Below the pieces are notes generated by a model. That model had not been told where the DNA came from. It saw only the letters and a program-made list of their open reading frames with translations, and searched no databases. Made by a program: the position numbers and the translations under genes. This document shows, piece by piece, positions 19,562 through 32,289 of a stretch of 64,000 nucleotides of DNA. Position 1 is the stretch's first letter, and every line of letters starts with the position of its first letter. The DNA comes from Misgurnus anguillicaudatus (Eukaryota > Chordata > Actinopteri > Cypriniformes > Cobitidae): assembly GCF_027580225.2 (NCBI RefSeq), contig NC_073356.2, positions 10,927,001-10,991,000 of the forward strand, written 5' to 3'.

Positions 19562-20728
19562 GGGGTCAAGCACCGAAGGTGCTGTGACACCTATTGGAAT
19601 TGTTAGTATTATTATTATTATTATTCTGCTTCCTCTTCTTAGCCATTGGTGTCTATGGCAGCCCTATGAACCGTACATAGGAAAATGATGAAATTTGGCA
19701 CAGTTGTAGAGGTGGTCCTGAAAAGTCAAGTGACCAAAAATGGGGTCTCTAGAAGTAACTCTATAGCGCCACCATCAGCTCAAAAATTCAATGTTCAAAT
19801 GGTTATAACTGCTGATCCGCTTGATCTATGAAAATTCTACTTAGTACACGTGATTGCTCTCCTCATGCTTGTTGTTTTTAATACCTTACAGTAAAACTCC
19901 ACCCATTACAGTAGCTGCCATTTTGAAATGTACAGTATTCCGTTTTTTCGCTACTCCTCCTTCAAATGTGGTTCAATTCTTATGAGATTTGGCACAGATG
20001 ATCTTTGGAGTAAGCTGCATAGAAATGACCGAACAGAATTTTGATTTTTATCTTTGTTCAAAAATAATAAATGCGCAAACTTAACGAGGTTGACACAAAA
20101 ATGGTTCTGAAGCTGTAGCTCAGTCATTCTTTGATCAATTGACATGAAATTTTGTACACTTCATGTGGACCATGAACATGGGGTCCATGCCAAATTTGGT
20201 GACAGCGCCACCTATGGGTCATGAGATAATAAAATAGGCTATTTTTGCCCATAACTTCTAAACTGTTTGTCAGAAAATTATGATCTTGATGTCTATGGAT
20301 TGCTTACCTCATGCCGCATCTGTTGATGTGTATTATGCCGGGTTTGACCGAACCGCATGTCCGCCATTTTGAAATTTCACATAATATGTTATATTTTTTT
20401 AACTATTGGACATATCCGCACAAAAAATAGAAAGGAGCTTCGACATGATGTCCTGAAGGTACCTGGGAAGTCAGAGTACAGCGCCACCTAGGGGTTATAA
20501 ACTATAACAGTTCTTATGGAACTGCTTATAACTTTTGAATACTTTGTCTGATATTATATTTTTGCCATCTTTACTCTTGTTGCTCCGCACTGCAGTGGTT
20601 CTGCTCTGCATTTGCTTTGCTTCGGGTTCGGGCTCTGTATTGCGGGCTTTCTGCGCTTTGCGCATTTGCTGCGTCGTGCGGTTTTTGCTGTGCTTTGGGT
20701 GCTCATTGCGCTGAAGGTGCTTGACCCC
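19562..20728. mobile_element. Non-autonomous element with GGGGTCAAGCACC inverted ends
   Basis: The left end is GGGGTCAAGCACCGAAGGTG. The right end GCTGAAGGTGCTTGACCCC closes the inverted repeat at 20728. The interior repeats AGCGCCACC three times (about 19769, 20203, 20481) with diverging flanks, and holds AAATTTGGCACAG-like words, features of an abundant fish repeat. A GC-rich, T-rich segment (20580-20720) precedes the right end. No coding frame is convincing. No clear target duplication was seen. Superfamily not assigned. Confidence 0.65.
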
Positions 20729-21314
20729 GTATCGCTGCTTGCAGCTATATTTATTATTATTATTGTATTTGAAACCATTATAATTAATTTTGAAACCATT
20801 ATTACTGTTCTTATTAATGCTGATAACACACCCATCCTAGTTTATTATGTATTGACTTATGATTGCTATTATTATGATTATGATTGTTATTACTGTTATT
20901 TATTTATTTATTTATTCATTTTATTTTTCAGAATTATTATTATTAATTGTAATAGTGATATTATTGTACATAACATAGAGGTATTGAAAAGTGTTGGGAT
21001 GATATTTTTATTTTGTATAAGTAACGACTTAAATAAATATTATAAAACAAAATTAAATAAACATAATTAAAATACATAAATATAACTAAATCTATTACCC
21101 AACACATACCACCCTTGATTTTAATGCACCACATGCTGATTTTGATGCACCGCATATTTCTTTTAATGCACCACCTTAGCTTAGACATATTTACATATAC
21201 AATTAATCATTTTATCATGAATCAAAAAGAAGAAAAAGAAACAAACACTGAAGTCTGGATTGGTGTGTTATGTGTTGGTTATGTGTGCTATTGATGTTGT
21301 TGATGTAGTTGTTG

Positions 21315-21352
<38 letters not shown>

Positions 21353-21404
21353 ATTAATACTATCGCTGTTTTTTTTTTACAAAATATAAATATCATCACC
21401 ATCA
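20729..21404. other. AT-rich interval with (ATT)n microsatellite
   Basis: (ATT)n runs occur at 20750-20764 and 21316-21352. A small repeat with the words TGATTTTAATGCACC, TGATTTTGATGCACC and TCTTTTAATGCACC lies at 21116-21175. Open frames here are the artefact of the A/T repeats. Confidence 0.55.
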
Positions 21405-21765
21405 TTTTATATGTAAGCAATAAGGTACGAGAGGCTGTGCTGTATCGTGAATAAGTAACGGCTAAAGGGCGTTGTTAGGCAACTTTCATGAAGTTAAATC
21501 AATAAAAGCATTCCTTCCGCTAGAAAAAATAGTCCCTGACTGCGAACAACAACATGAAAGCTCAAATAAAAACAACAAACTGTTCTCAAACTTTGTCTCA
21601 TTATATGTTTATGTGTTGCTAAGGGTGTTGCTAAGGGCGCAGTGATATTAAATAGAACCGTTGGGTGAATCGGTCATAGCAGTGTTTTATCGTGAATAAA
21701 GCACACCTATTGACCAATCAGAATCAAGGATTGGAACTAACCGTTTTATATAATATTATATTGAT
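21405..21765. repeat. Dispersed repeat fragment (MITE-like)
   Basis: TATCGTGAATAA occurs twice (21442 and 21689), and GTTGCTAAGGG occurs twice (21615, 21630). The segment ends with CCAATCAGAATCAAGGATT, similar to CCAATCAGAATCGAGTATT at 46490. These words are typical of a fish non-autonomous DNA transposon. Boundaries are unclear. Confidence 0.45.
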
Positions 21766-24284
21766 TGTTGTCAGTATTGTTACTATTATTACTATTAATA
21801 ATGATCATTACTATTAATAATAATAATCTCATCTAAGATTATAAATTGTTTATTATTTATTATTATTAAGTTTTTATAATGGGATTAGAAAAAAAAACCC
21901 TAACAATCCCTAGAATTATCATTGGTATTACCATTATTATTGTAAATACTATTATTGCATAATATACATGATAATTATTATTATTAATACTACCCAAATA
22001 TGTATTATTATCTGTTTAACTTATTATTATTATTATTTTGTCTTATTATTATTATTTTGCTTATAATCATTGCTTCATAACAATATTATCATCTGTATTA
22101 TTATCTGTTTAATTTATTATTCATTTATTTTTTATATCATTGAGCAGAACAAATCATTGTCACATTTGTTGTTTTTGTTTTTATTGTCTGTTTTGTTTTT
22201 GTTATTTACTACTTAAATATCTGTTGTATGTTTTGCACTTATAATAAAAAAAGAACATCACTTTACACAGTAAACATCAAAACAAGCTTCGGAAACAAAT
22301 AAGTTCTATGAGCTTTAAACACAGTGACAGTAGGAGTGTGTATGACAGTAATTGCAGGCTATTGCACAACCTCAGGCCAGCAGCAGAGACAGAATGATCA
22401 CCTCTTGAGTTTTATATACAGTCCAGGGAAAGCACAAAGCGATTGGTGTGCAGATCTCGCCCGTGATTGGTGACAATTAATCAGTGATGTAACGGACGAC
22501 ATTCCCCATAAAAAGCACCATAAAAGTTTAAATTTAAGTCATTATTTGTGGATAACATTAAAAAGGTGGTTGAAACAGGGGGCTAGCTTTATGATACTTT
22601 TTCCTTTTTTGAGCTTGACAAACAGGATCACCAGGGTCTAAAAAATATTGTCGGTAGACCAAATGTGACCAAGTTTCACACATGCACTCTAAACCTGTAC
22701 AACATAAACTTACTTAAAATTGGAGGAAAGTTATTGCCCTAAAAATGTCCAAAACTCAGATATAAAGGAATGTTTACGTTATTGTTTAGGTAAAGACAAT
22801 ATCTGGGCTAACAGTGTTCCTATAGATCAGTTGGTTTGAACACACAATTCATAAAATGTATAAACTTGTATGCTAATTTGCTTTGGATAAAAAAAAAGGT
22901 AAGTTATTTCTTTATTGATTATGTGCATGAGTATCAACTATATTCTGTAAGGATGCTCAAAAAGAGTAAACTCAAATGTTTGTGTGTCTGTATGTTGAGT
23001 TGATCGGCTACGTGAGCTTCTCCTCATGTGTAACAGCTCTGCAGAAAAGGCAGGCGAGCGAGCGAGAGCAGTCGCTGCTCAATCGTTATTATCGATTTGC
23101 AATTTGTAAACAGTGGGACCTATTTTAGCAAATGCCAGGCCTGTTTCAGCACAATAGTGTCTACATTATTTTCACATCGCGCTTCAGAGGAGGACCAAGT
23201 GACTTCTTTATGCTGAGAAACTTGCAGGAGAGAAACAAGAAAAGGTTGTTTTTTCTTTCCTTTTCTTCTCTGGCAATAGAAAGCCATGATGAGCCCTATT
23301 GGGGGCATGCAGTGTATTCGAGTGTTTGAAAGGAGAAAGGAGATGGGTGTTGGGTCAGGGATGGTGCTGCTTTATAGATTCATGTTTTGTCTGTTAAATG
23401 TGTGGTTGAAGAGCACAAATGTGACCTCGGTTTTAACCGGCTTTTAAATTGAAAACGGAAAACCAAGGTTATAATGGTAGAACATCAGCCCAGCCTTTCT
23501 GATAAGGAAATATTTATGCTGAAACACGGGTATGTGATAAAACTATCCATAGTTTTTTATTTTTGGTGTGATATCATGGTAACCTGTGGTGCGTCACAAA
23601 TCTAAAGCCGTCTCTTCACTGTACACGACATTCGGACAAGTTTGGCCCTATTTTTCCGTGTCCTCTTAGCTTTCAAAGTATACTGACCGCAGTTACTCGC
23701 GGATGGCCGTGTTCCAACACATACGCAATACAAATGATTTTTTCAAATTACTACTCTACAAAAAATTTAGTATGAGTGAAGAAAAGCCGATCCACCATTG
23801 CAAACAAAGTTTAGAACAAACATCAGGAAAACAAAGCACAGGAATAAAACATTATGGTGACGAAAATGCTCCACAGCTTTCTCTTCTTGGAAGAATTGAA
23901 AATAAAAGAAGAATAAACAATAGTCCCTTGTGTGATTGTTTGTTGCGTAGTGTCCTGTCTCAATATTTTCTTGTGTATACGCTGTTGTATGCGTACTGTT
24001 CGTGCACTTTCCGCACATATATTTGTTACCTTGTAGGACTGCATTTTTAAATGGGGGTATTATTATGGCTGTATTAAGGCTCAATAATTGCAAAATAGTC
24101 TTTAAAAAAGAATCGTGATACAATTTTGAAACTGTGATTTTGCCTTAACCAATCGTGATATGATACTATTCCCATAAGACCACCAATATTTTTGGAGAGA
24201 TGATTTTGAGACAAGATTAAAAATAATAACATGTAAATATTAAATAAACAATTTATTACTTTGGGTAAAGAAATTGTAACTTTA
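21766..24284. other. Non-coding interval
   Basis: The first 400 bases continue the ATT-rich sequence. 22262-22500 is more balanced. At 22775-22805 there is an inverted copy of about 35 bases from the repeat at 17255-17290 (ATTGTTTAGGTAAAGACAAT). CGAGCGAGCGAG occurs at 23055. The open frames at 23703-24123 on both strands overlap each other and show no motif. No gene was identified. Confidence 0.45.
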
Positions 24285-24873
24285 ATGCGGGGCGGGTTGG
24301 GGCGGGTCATTAAAAACAAAATTAAAAAACTGATATGTTGCGTCTAATTCCCTGTAGCATATATATTAAATATTTGGGAATATATATTTTTACATTTAAT
24401 TACGTTCTTTGATAAGGTTAAATTACGCATGCCTATGTGGCAACGTAACTTCCGCAACGTAACTTGATATCCCCAAACCTTTGACGTCACGGAAGCGCCA
24501 AGTAGCTCCCGCTGGCTGCCAGCCACAACAACAAAACAAACGGAGAATTAAAAGATGAAAGACAATCTGCAGGAGAAATTAAGGTAGGGAATTTGTGAAT
24601 AGATAATACAAATGCTGCTTTTTTGTGTGGTGATCTACTTTTAAAATGATAAAGCCGACAAGTTCTACATGCTAAAAACACTTTAAATGCGTGGACTATA
24701 CTGCATATATCTCTACATTGGATTTAGGGATGTCACCATTACTCTATTTTCTTGAGGAGTTAAAAAAAATCCTGAAACACATGTCGAGTACTGTTTAAAA
24801 TAGCGGAGATTTAGTGAAACAAACTTGAAAGAAAATTACAATAGTATCAGAAGCATATATCAGCACAACGCTG

Positions 24874-24910
<37 letters not shown>

Positions 24911-25503
24911 CTCGTTCGCTCGCTCTCGCGTGCTTCAGCTCGTGCATGAAAGCAAGAATGCGATGCGATTGCATGCTTGTAAATGTCGGAAGTTTACACG
25001 ACTGAGCTGCAGCGGGCAGGCATAAGATTTATAAAAACACATATGAGAAGAAAGGCACAGCAACTCAAAAAGACTTAAGTGTTTCACAATTACTCATAAT
25101 GCCAATTTTCCCGTGGAGGCATGGAGCAGCATGAGAATACACAGTAAGCTTATGTGCGATCTACCGGCATTGCCTTTGCGATCGATGTATTGGACACCCC
25201 TGGTTTATCATTATCCTATCTCTATATTAATATGACCATGCTGGTTTCTATGGCTCATTGGTGTATGTTGTTGCCAGTTTACAGGGCGATGTAATCTAAT
25301 GGCTGTTTCCAAGCACTCTTAGGCTGAAATAAAGCCTCTTTTTAATTACATTACAAATGCCTAATATGGTAATAATGGTCGCGGGCGCGGGGCGGTGCGG
25401 GTTGTAAAAATAGATACAGTGTTGCGGTGCGGGTTGGGGCGGGCCAAATATTTCATAAAAGCGGGACCCGCGGGTTGGAAAAAACGCCGACCCGCGCATC
25501 ACT
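24285..25503. mobile_element. hAT-like element with GC-rich termini (decayed)
   Basis: The right end (25375-25503) is strikingly GC-rich: GGGACCCGCGGGTTGG, then GACCCGCGCATCACTAG, a terminus seen in fish hAT elements. A shorter GCGGGGCGGGTTGGGGCGGG at 24288-24307 may be the matching left end, though in direct rather than inverted order. Between them are a GC-balanced promoter-like stretch (24420-24530, ACGTCACGGAAGCGCC) and a CT repeat. No transposase frame remains. The pairing of the two ends is tentative. Confidence 0.35.
24874..24908. repeat. (CT)n microsatellite
   Basis: An uninterrupted CT dinucleotide run of about 34 bases. Confidence 0.9.
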
Positions 25504-25868
25504 AGTACACAACATGAAGACATGAAACTGACAGATAACACTAAGACTAGACTAGATAACTTGACTAGATAGCAAGACTCGAACGTACACGATGTCACAA
25601 CACAATGAATCTGCACAGAACTAAAGATACACTGACATTAAATAGGATAAACCAAACAAGATAACGAGCGGGAACAGGTGATGGGAGAAAACCAATGATT
25701 ACTAATAAGCAGGAGAACGAGGGGGCGGGGTCACAAGACAAGACACCGGAGGCACATGCCACACAAAAACAAGGCATGAACCTCCACACAAGGCCTGGGA
25801 CTGCCAGAACTCTGCCACCATGACACAATACAGATATAACATAAGACTTCAAGGCAGAGTCCTGACAA
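25504..25868 (-). mobile_element. LTR-like repeat fragment, minus strand
   Basis: Read on the minus strand it starts TGTCAGGACTCTGCC at 25868, contains a GC-rich GACCCCGCCCCC segment, and then a series of TCTAGTC words to 25504. The layout (TG start, promoter-like GC block, then a transcribed part) suggests the 5' portion of a fish LTR. No second LTR or TSD was found. It directly abuts the hAT-like terminus. Confidence 0.4.
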
Positions 25869-25889
25869 AAGGTGGCTTAAGGATTACTC

Positions 25890-27460
25890 CACTTTTATAA
25901 AAATAAAATGTTATCCAAATTGTTTATGTCTTTGTTTGTTCAGTCAAGAGGAAATTAAGTTTTTCAGGAAAACATTCCAGGATTTTTCTTATTTTAATAG
26001 ACAATATTGGACCCCAAATGAGGCATAAGGGTCTTATCTAGCCAAATGATAGTCATTTTTGACAATAAAAATACAAAATAAACACTTTTAAACCACAACT
26101 TCTTGTCTTGCACTAGCCATGTGATGTGCCAGCGCAACCTTATGTATTTGCGTGAGCACGTCGAAAAGTCACACATTGCATATCGTTGCTGTCTGATGAA
26201 AACCACGTATGTCCATTTAGCTGATTTTTAGATTTTTCGACGGATTGAATGTCCAGGTTCATTTCCGTATACAGTATGCTTCACATATCTAAATGGCCAA
26301 TGAAAAGTTGTGAAATCATCACATGATTTTCACGTATATCCATTTGGTGTCAAAGCTGTCAATCACGCCACATATCTCCCGCCCTGTGGAAGCATCTCGC
26401 CAGTCTCGTGAAGTTTCATCGAAGCTCAGCACTGGATAGCCGAATAAACATAGCCTGGTGAGACAATGACTTTCCTTCATAAAGGTAAACGTTTCCCCCC
26501 TGACGCCAGACGTACGTCTAGAAGTGAATTATGGTAGAACTGTGCAAACAAAGTATCTGTCCAGCATTACCATGTCAGTGTATTGATTCATTGTCCCTTC
26601 ATAGTTTGCAAGAGACATTTAATGAATTTATAATTAATATTAAATAAACTAAGCGTATTTAATAAACTAAGAAGTAGGCTATTTAATAAACTGAGCGTAT
26701 TCATCTGTTAATATGAAACGCAACTTGGGCATTCTAATTAATGATTAGAAGAACGCGAACTGACCACCATTACTGTAAAATATGCACGTATGTCCATTTA
26801 AAGTCAATTTTGGTCAAATGTGAATTATATCATTACACTGGCAAGAATATGGTTACATGTAAAGATGCCGTACCAAGTGTGACAACGCTACATTCAACTG
26901 CTTTTGAAATACAGTGTTTTTTCACTTCCTGAAAAGTAACCGTTTTGGACATACGTGAGTTTCATCGGGCAGCGACAATAAGTAAAACATACATTTGCAG
27001 ACCATTTTAAACAACAAACTGACACAAAGACATTAATTAGTATCAATCCACATACAACAACATCTGAACGGTCCTCTCCACACTTGTAAACACTGGGGCG
27101 GTAGTTTTCGCATACGTCGTCATGCGTGACCTTCCGACGTGCTTACGCAATGCGTAAGGTCACGCTGGTGCTCCACACGACTAGTCCAAGACAAGAAGTT
27201 ATGGTTTAAAAGTGCTTTTTTTCTTGCCGAAAATGACAATCGTTTCGCTAGATAAGACCCTTATGCCTCGTTTGGGATCGTTTAGATCCCTTTGAAGCTG
27301 CGTTGAAACTGTAAACTGTTGAGGTCCAATAAAGTTTAATAAATTGAAACAAATCCTGGAATGTTTTTCTCAAAAATCCTAATTTCTTCTCGACTGAACA
27401 AAGAAAGACACAAACATCTTGGATGACATGGGGGTGAGTAAATTATCATGATTTCTTTTT
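25890..27460. mobile_element. DNA element with long inverted arms
   Basis: The left arm (about 25890-26220) and right arm (about 26940-27460) pair over several blocks: GATAAGACCCTTATGCCTC (27253) with its complement at 26022, ATCCTGGAATGTTTT (27354) with 25970, and ACTTCTTGTCTTG (26097) with 27195. Inner pieces ACGTATGTCCATTT (26205) and TGAGTTTCATCGGGCAGC (26954) also match inverted. The right arm has a relative at 48310-48570. No coding frame. The middle (26220-26940) is unassigned. Confidence 0.6.
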
Positions 27461-28958
27461 TTATATAAGTGAAGTGAAGTGATGACATCATGCATAAACT
27501 TTTATATAGTGGTGAAATAGTAGTCTTGACTGTGATTTTATTTATGCAAATTAGCCCAAATATTGTCCTCTTAATTTTTTATTTAGTGATATATGATAAC
27601 GCCGTGTCCACTTCGTCTATATAGCAAACACACAAGGACAAATGACTAAAGCCTGAAATTTCTTGGCAAATTTAACCCAACAGCTCTAATTGTTAAATTG
27701 TCAGCTTGTTGTAGTGACTTCATGTAGGGCCACAGTGTGTTTCTATCACTTCTTTTTATATACTGGCACAGTAGTGGTCATTTATTTGTATTGAAAAACC
27801 AAACATTAAATCTTCCATAGTGAACTTACGGGTATGGCTCTATTCAGTGAAGTGTTTTCCTAATCTCGCAGGTATTCTAATGCATAAGATGTTTAGCACC
27901 TGCACAGATACCAAAAGGGAGCAACACGCTCTACTCACGCAACACAACAATACAAACCCATTGCAGATAAGGAAGCCTGGGGCAGCTAATCAAGACGCTG
28001 CAACTCTTTCCCTCTCTCCGTCTTGTCTCTATATTTCTTCCTGTCAAGTGTTTATCCATCTTTCTTATCTCATGGCGTCCTATTTCAAGCGCCTCCACCT
28101 CTCTCCTCATTCCCTTGTGGCCCTATTCGCAGGTGATCAATAAAGTCGGTTGATAGGTTTCCTGTCCTGTCAGGCGTGGTGCTGCCATTACGGCGCTCGG
28201 TTACAGACCTGCCAAGTGTATTACACGAGTCACCGGCGGCGGGTCTCGATTACATCAGACCCGCAGGGAAGAAGAGTGCAAAAGATGGAGGCGGGAATTC
28301 ACTAAGCGGCTTTGGCATTCCTGCTTGGAGAATTCCGACGCAATGTCCAGCAGGTGGTAAATGCGCTGAAATAGCGTTAATCCTAAAACAATTTTGTTTT
28401 TAAAATTGCTTGTTATAGAATGCGGCTTAACGGCACAATATGCGATTTTTACCAATAGAAGTCGCTCTTTCACAATAGCTAATCATGTTCATAGATGAGA
28501 TAATGAATAAATGTTTTTTTTACCTGTATGTTTGTTGACATTATTTTATGCCATCATAATGACTTTGCAGCTTGCAAGGCACAACAACTGTGTGTTAGAT
28601 GTTGTTTAACCTGCCCCTTCTGTGTTTGTCCACTCGTGTTTTCGGAGGGTGTCTCAATCAGCTCCCAAGGTGGTGAATCAGTATATCGTGTATTAGGTTT
28701 GGGCACTGGTAAGCACTTCGCATTGCTGTTCACTTAATTTCCTGTGATGTGACTGTTTAAACGCATTGTGATCTTTCACAGCTGTTATTCATCAACAATC
28801 CGCAAAACCAACATCTCTCTGACTTAATTTTTGAACACTTGTTAAAGTATATTGTGAAAAACACATTTATTATTCTCTTACATATCTGTGCATAAATTTG
28901 GAGGAACATCACATTTAACTATTAAGTAGATTGTAGTCCTTTCCTGTTTAGCAATGTG
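27461..28958. other. Non-coding interval, possible regulatory sequence at 27950-28350
   Basis: No gene was found. 27950-28350 is GC-balanced, non-repetitive and free of transposon words (for example GGGGCAGCTAATCAAGACGC), unlike its surroundings. It could be conserved non-coding DNA, but conservation cannot be judged from one sequence. GTGAAGTGAAGTGAT at 27469 is a minor direct repeat. Confidence 0.35.
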
Positions 28959-31422
28959 TGGGTCACGGAGTGACTTCACTTAGCGGAACCAAAATGGCGG
29001 AACTAATTTCGCCCGGGCACCTTTTTTGTGTAACACCAGGCCGGTTCCAGCCAACTCCGGGCAGAAAATCAGGGATTATCGGGGTCACGTGGTATCGTAA
29101 GCGTGGCGAGGAGGGATTGGCCACTGAAAGGAAGAGGAGGTGTATAAATACGGCGCTCCAGATACCGGAAGTGTGCAGTGTTGTTGTTGTTATCCCGGCG
29201 ATCGCTGTGAGTGTGGCAGCGGATTGAGGTGAGCTTGGAGAGAAATTTTGGATGGATGTACAGGCTGGGCAAAGAAAAGAGAGGGAGAGCTGGGTGAAGA
29301 GAAGACGAAGATAAGTGTGGAAAGTTAATTATACTGTTGTGTGGACGATTTCACTGTGTATGTTGAAAGAGGCCCGGTGAGCCAGAAGGAATGGACGGGC
29401 TCAATTAAACCAAGCTTCGGAAGATAGGACATCTATACGGAGGAAGGAAAGTATTCTGAAGTTAAAGGAACAGTGTGATATATTTGAAAATCGTCTTGCT
29501 ACCATTCTGTTTTTACCATCTCGCTAATCTTGCTATCCCAGTCTGCTTTTGAGTGTGTTAGCCACCTAGCCCATTGTGGAGGCCCATTGGTGTGTGTGAA
29601 ACCTGAAGAAGAGGAAGAAGGAGGAGTTCTTGCAGTTGCAGCGTCAACATCTACATCTGGTCATCCCCTGCCCTATCACCCGATGATCCAGGACTCAGAA
29701 TCCGGCCCAAAGTGGTGGCCCTGGTCTTACGTCACTGTGGAGTGCGGTGGGTGAATCTTTTGAAAGTGAACACTTGGATTATTGGAGTGTTGTGCCTATT
29801 CAGTGTTGTCAGTGATCACCCCCCAGGCCGAAGAAAGAGCCCTGACTACTAGGAGCCGAGTGGTGGCACTAGACAGCTGTCTTCTATATCCATTCGACTG
29901 CGATCGATTGAACTCCCTTCCCGCCTGTGGTGGCGCCTCAACTAAAGCAAGTAAAGACTGGTTGTGAGTACTGGATCAACAGAGAGTAAAACCTTATACT
30001 TACCTGCAGTAAGGGAAAAAGGCTATCCCCTGTGGTTGTGTGTTACCATACACGTGTTGAGTGTTGCAGATGTCCATCTATACCCACGCCTTCTGTCGGG
30101 CAGTCTGAGGGAGAGGAGGCTGGAAGTGGCTGGCTTTGTTCTGGACCTACGTTGCATCGAACGACCCTCCTACCTGTGTCTATTTACCTCTGTGTCCAAA
30201 ATCTGTGTGTGGGTCCGCCTAAACGATCAAGTAGTCGCCCCCGGTGCCGCCATCTGTCCCTTTCCGGATGGGAGTCCAGAGGTGTCACACCATCTTTTGT
30301 ACATTTACTGAAGCATTGTTATTGCTGAAGAATTGTGTGCCTTTGCTGCCAGTCTGTAGGTTCGAGCCAAGGGCTCTGTGTCGCTGTGGATTGTTCTTGC
30401 CTATTCAACGCCTCAAGTGGTTGCCGTACATCCGTCTGAGAGGAGAGGACTAGGAGAAATCGGGTGTTATCTATCTGATCTAGCCGCCTGAGTAAGGCAA
30501 GGAGAAAATCTTGTATCTGCCCATGCCCTCGCCTGTAAGTTCAGTCTATTTAGGTTAAGAGCCAGTTGTATCCACTTGTGTCCGGACCTGTACATCCAAG
30601 CTAAGAGCTAGTTATACTCACCTGTGTCCAGTCTTGTACGCCCAAGCTAAGAGCTAGTTACACTCACCTGTGTCCAGTCCTGTACGCCCAAGCTGAGCTA
30701 GATATACTCACCTGTGTGACTCCCTGTATGCCCAGGGAAAAGCCCAGTTATACCTACCTGTGTACCTACCTGTAAGCCCAAGCCAAGAGCCCCATTATAC
30801 CTGCCTGTGAGCCCAAGCTAAGAGCCCAGCTATACTTACCTGTGTAACTCCCTGTATGCTCAGCGAAAAGCCCAGTTATTCCTACCTGTATACCTACCTG
30901 CATGTCCGAGCCGAGTGCTCTGTGATACCTGCCTGTGTACCCACCTGTACACTGTCCTGGGCACCCCGAAGGTCCAGTCTAAGTGTATTCACTGTAAACC
31001 TCCCGGTCCAACCGGCCTTCCAGGTTAGGATATTTAATTGCTCACTTACCCGTGTACTTACCTACGTCTCTTTCTTGGAGTTCAGGAGGAGGAGCGATAA
31101 ATAGTCACCTGTAATTCATCTGTAGGATCCAAGAAGGAGAAGTTGAGAACACGTACCTGCAGCTCACGTAAACGTCTGAAGAAGAGGAAGTGGAGTGACT
31201 CACCTGTGGCCAGCGACTCGGACACTGCCCTATAAGTTCCAGAACACTGCTTTTTAAATACTATCCCCCTTCCCCCTTTCCCATTCTTTTAATAAATAAA
31301 TATTGTTATATTTTATTCTCCTCTCGTTTGTTTGGTCATTGGGGCATTTTGGGACCTCATCGGGGTGGAAACTGAGGGAGGAGCGTGACGCATAATAGGG
31401 GTGGTCCGCTCCGACCTGTGAC
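28959..31422 (+). mobile_element. Long solo LTR, plus strand, 5-bp TSD ATGTG
   Basis: It starts TGGGTCACGGAGTGAC and ends CCGACCTGTGAC. ATGTG lies at 28954-28958 and 31423-31427. The first 200 and last 160 bases correspond to those of the minus-strand LTR at 7340-8236 (for example the GGTCATTGGGG and TTTGGGACCTC words near the 3' end). A TATA-like TATAAATA is at 29143-29150 and AATAAATAAAT at 31291-31301. The centre is about 1.5 kb longer than in the other copy and holds a tandem-repeat block. Open frames of up to 115 codons inside it are unrelated to known LTR-element proteins. A second LTR, PBS and internal genes are absent. Confidence 0.75.
30550..30930 (+). repeat. Tandem repeat (unit about 46 bases) inside the long LTR
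   Basis: Degenerate units share AAGCTAAGAGC, CAGTTATAC and TCACCTGTGT words. Clean units begin near 30601 and 30646, and later units (to about 30930) vary in length, with some carrying CCCTGTATGC in place of CAGTCTTGTACG. No counterpart was seen in the shorter LTR at 7340-8236. Confidence 0.75.
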
Positions 31423-31427
31423 ATGTG

Positions 31428-32289
31428 TTTATATTAAAACTAAAACAACCGTTGCATTGTGGTAATTTTTAGGGAACAAACGTTCCAGTGCACAGGAAAG
31501 TTTTCGCGATTACGACAGCCTTGAAATGTGCCCTGACTACTGAACAAGGAAGCAGATTGAGATGCAGCCATAGTTTTTACAACAGGAAACTGAGGATAGC
31601 GCGGAATTAAGTCCCTAAAAGTGTGACAATTACAAGGGAGACAATGGACAAACTATTATTTAAAATCCATGGGAATTTTTGGAATGATGCATTAAACTGC
31701 ATTAAATATATTACACTGTGCAAGTGGTCTTACATAGTGTAGCTTTAAGGGCCTTTGACACTATGGAAAATAACAATAACTACAACTATAGTTATTAAAA
31801 TTTTTCTAAATTAAAGACAATCATGGAGTTCATACCACAACTGTAACGATAAAGATATGATTAACATGGCAGTGCAGAAACCTTCCACCCAATATTATTA
31901 TTCCTGTTTACTTCTGCTTTGTGAGAATGGAAGGAGTAATTGGTGGAGTTAACCAGGAAGAACTGGAAGTAAAGGAGAAAAGGATATTGTAGTTTGTTTA
32001 CCGGGTGAGAGTGTTGGACTATTGTCAGAGGATGGTCGCTCTTCAAATGAATGCTTTGGGATTTATTGACTAGTGCAACGCGGAGTTTTGGATCGTGTTG
32101 CATCTTTCCAAGTCGCTAGCTTGAAATAAGCTAACCATGGACATGTTAGGTCTGCTACACTTCACTCCAGTGACTTTCACTGTGACGCAGTCTATACCAA
32201 AATCTGTAAACTATTAATCACAGTCCATGAGAATGACAATATACCAGACAGTATATGGACATTGAATTATTATTATTTTTGGTGTTTCT
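31428..32289. other. Non-coding interval
   Basis: No gene and no clear element ends. Short AT-rich stretches are present, for example near 31760-31830. Nothing further can be supported. Confidence 0.4.

Noticed and set aside
23703..24123. Overlapping 115- and 118-codon frames on opposite strands
   Set aside because: Neither has motifs or splice context; mutual overlap on both strands in AT-rich DNA suggests chance.
29530..30453. Several 70-115 codon frames in the long LTR as a host gene
   Set aside because: They lie inside an LTR bounded by a TSD, overlap one another and have no known motif.
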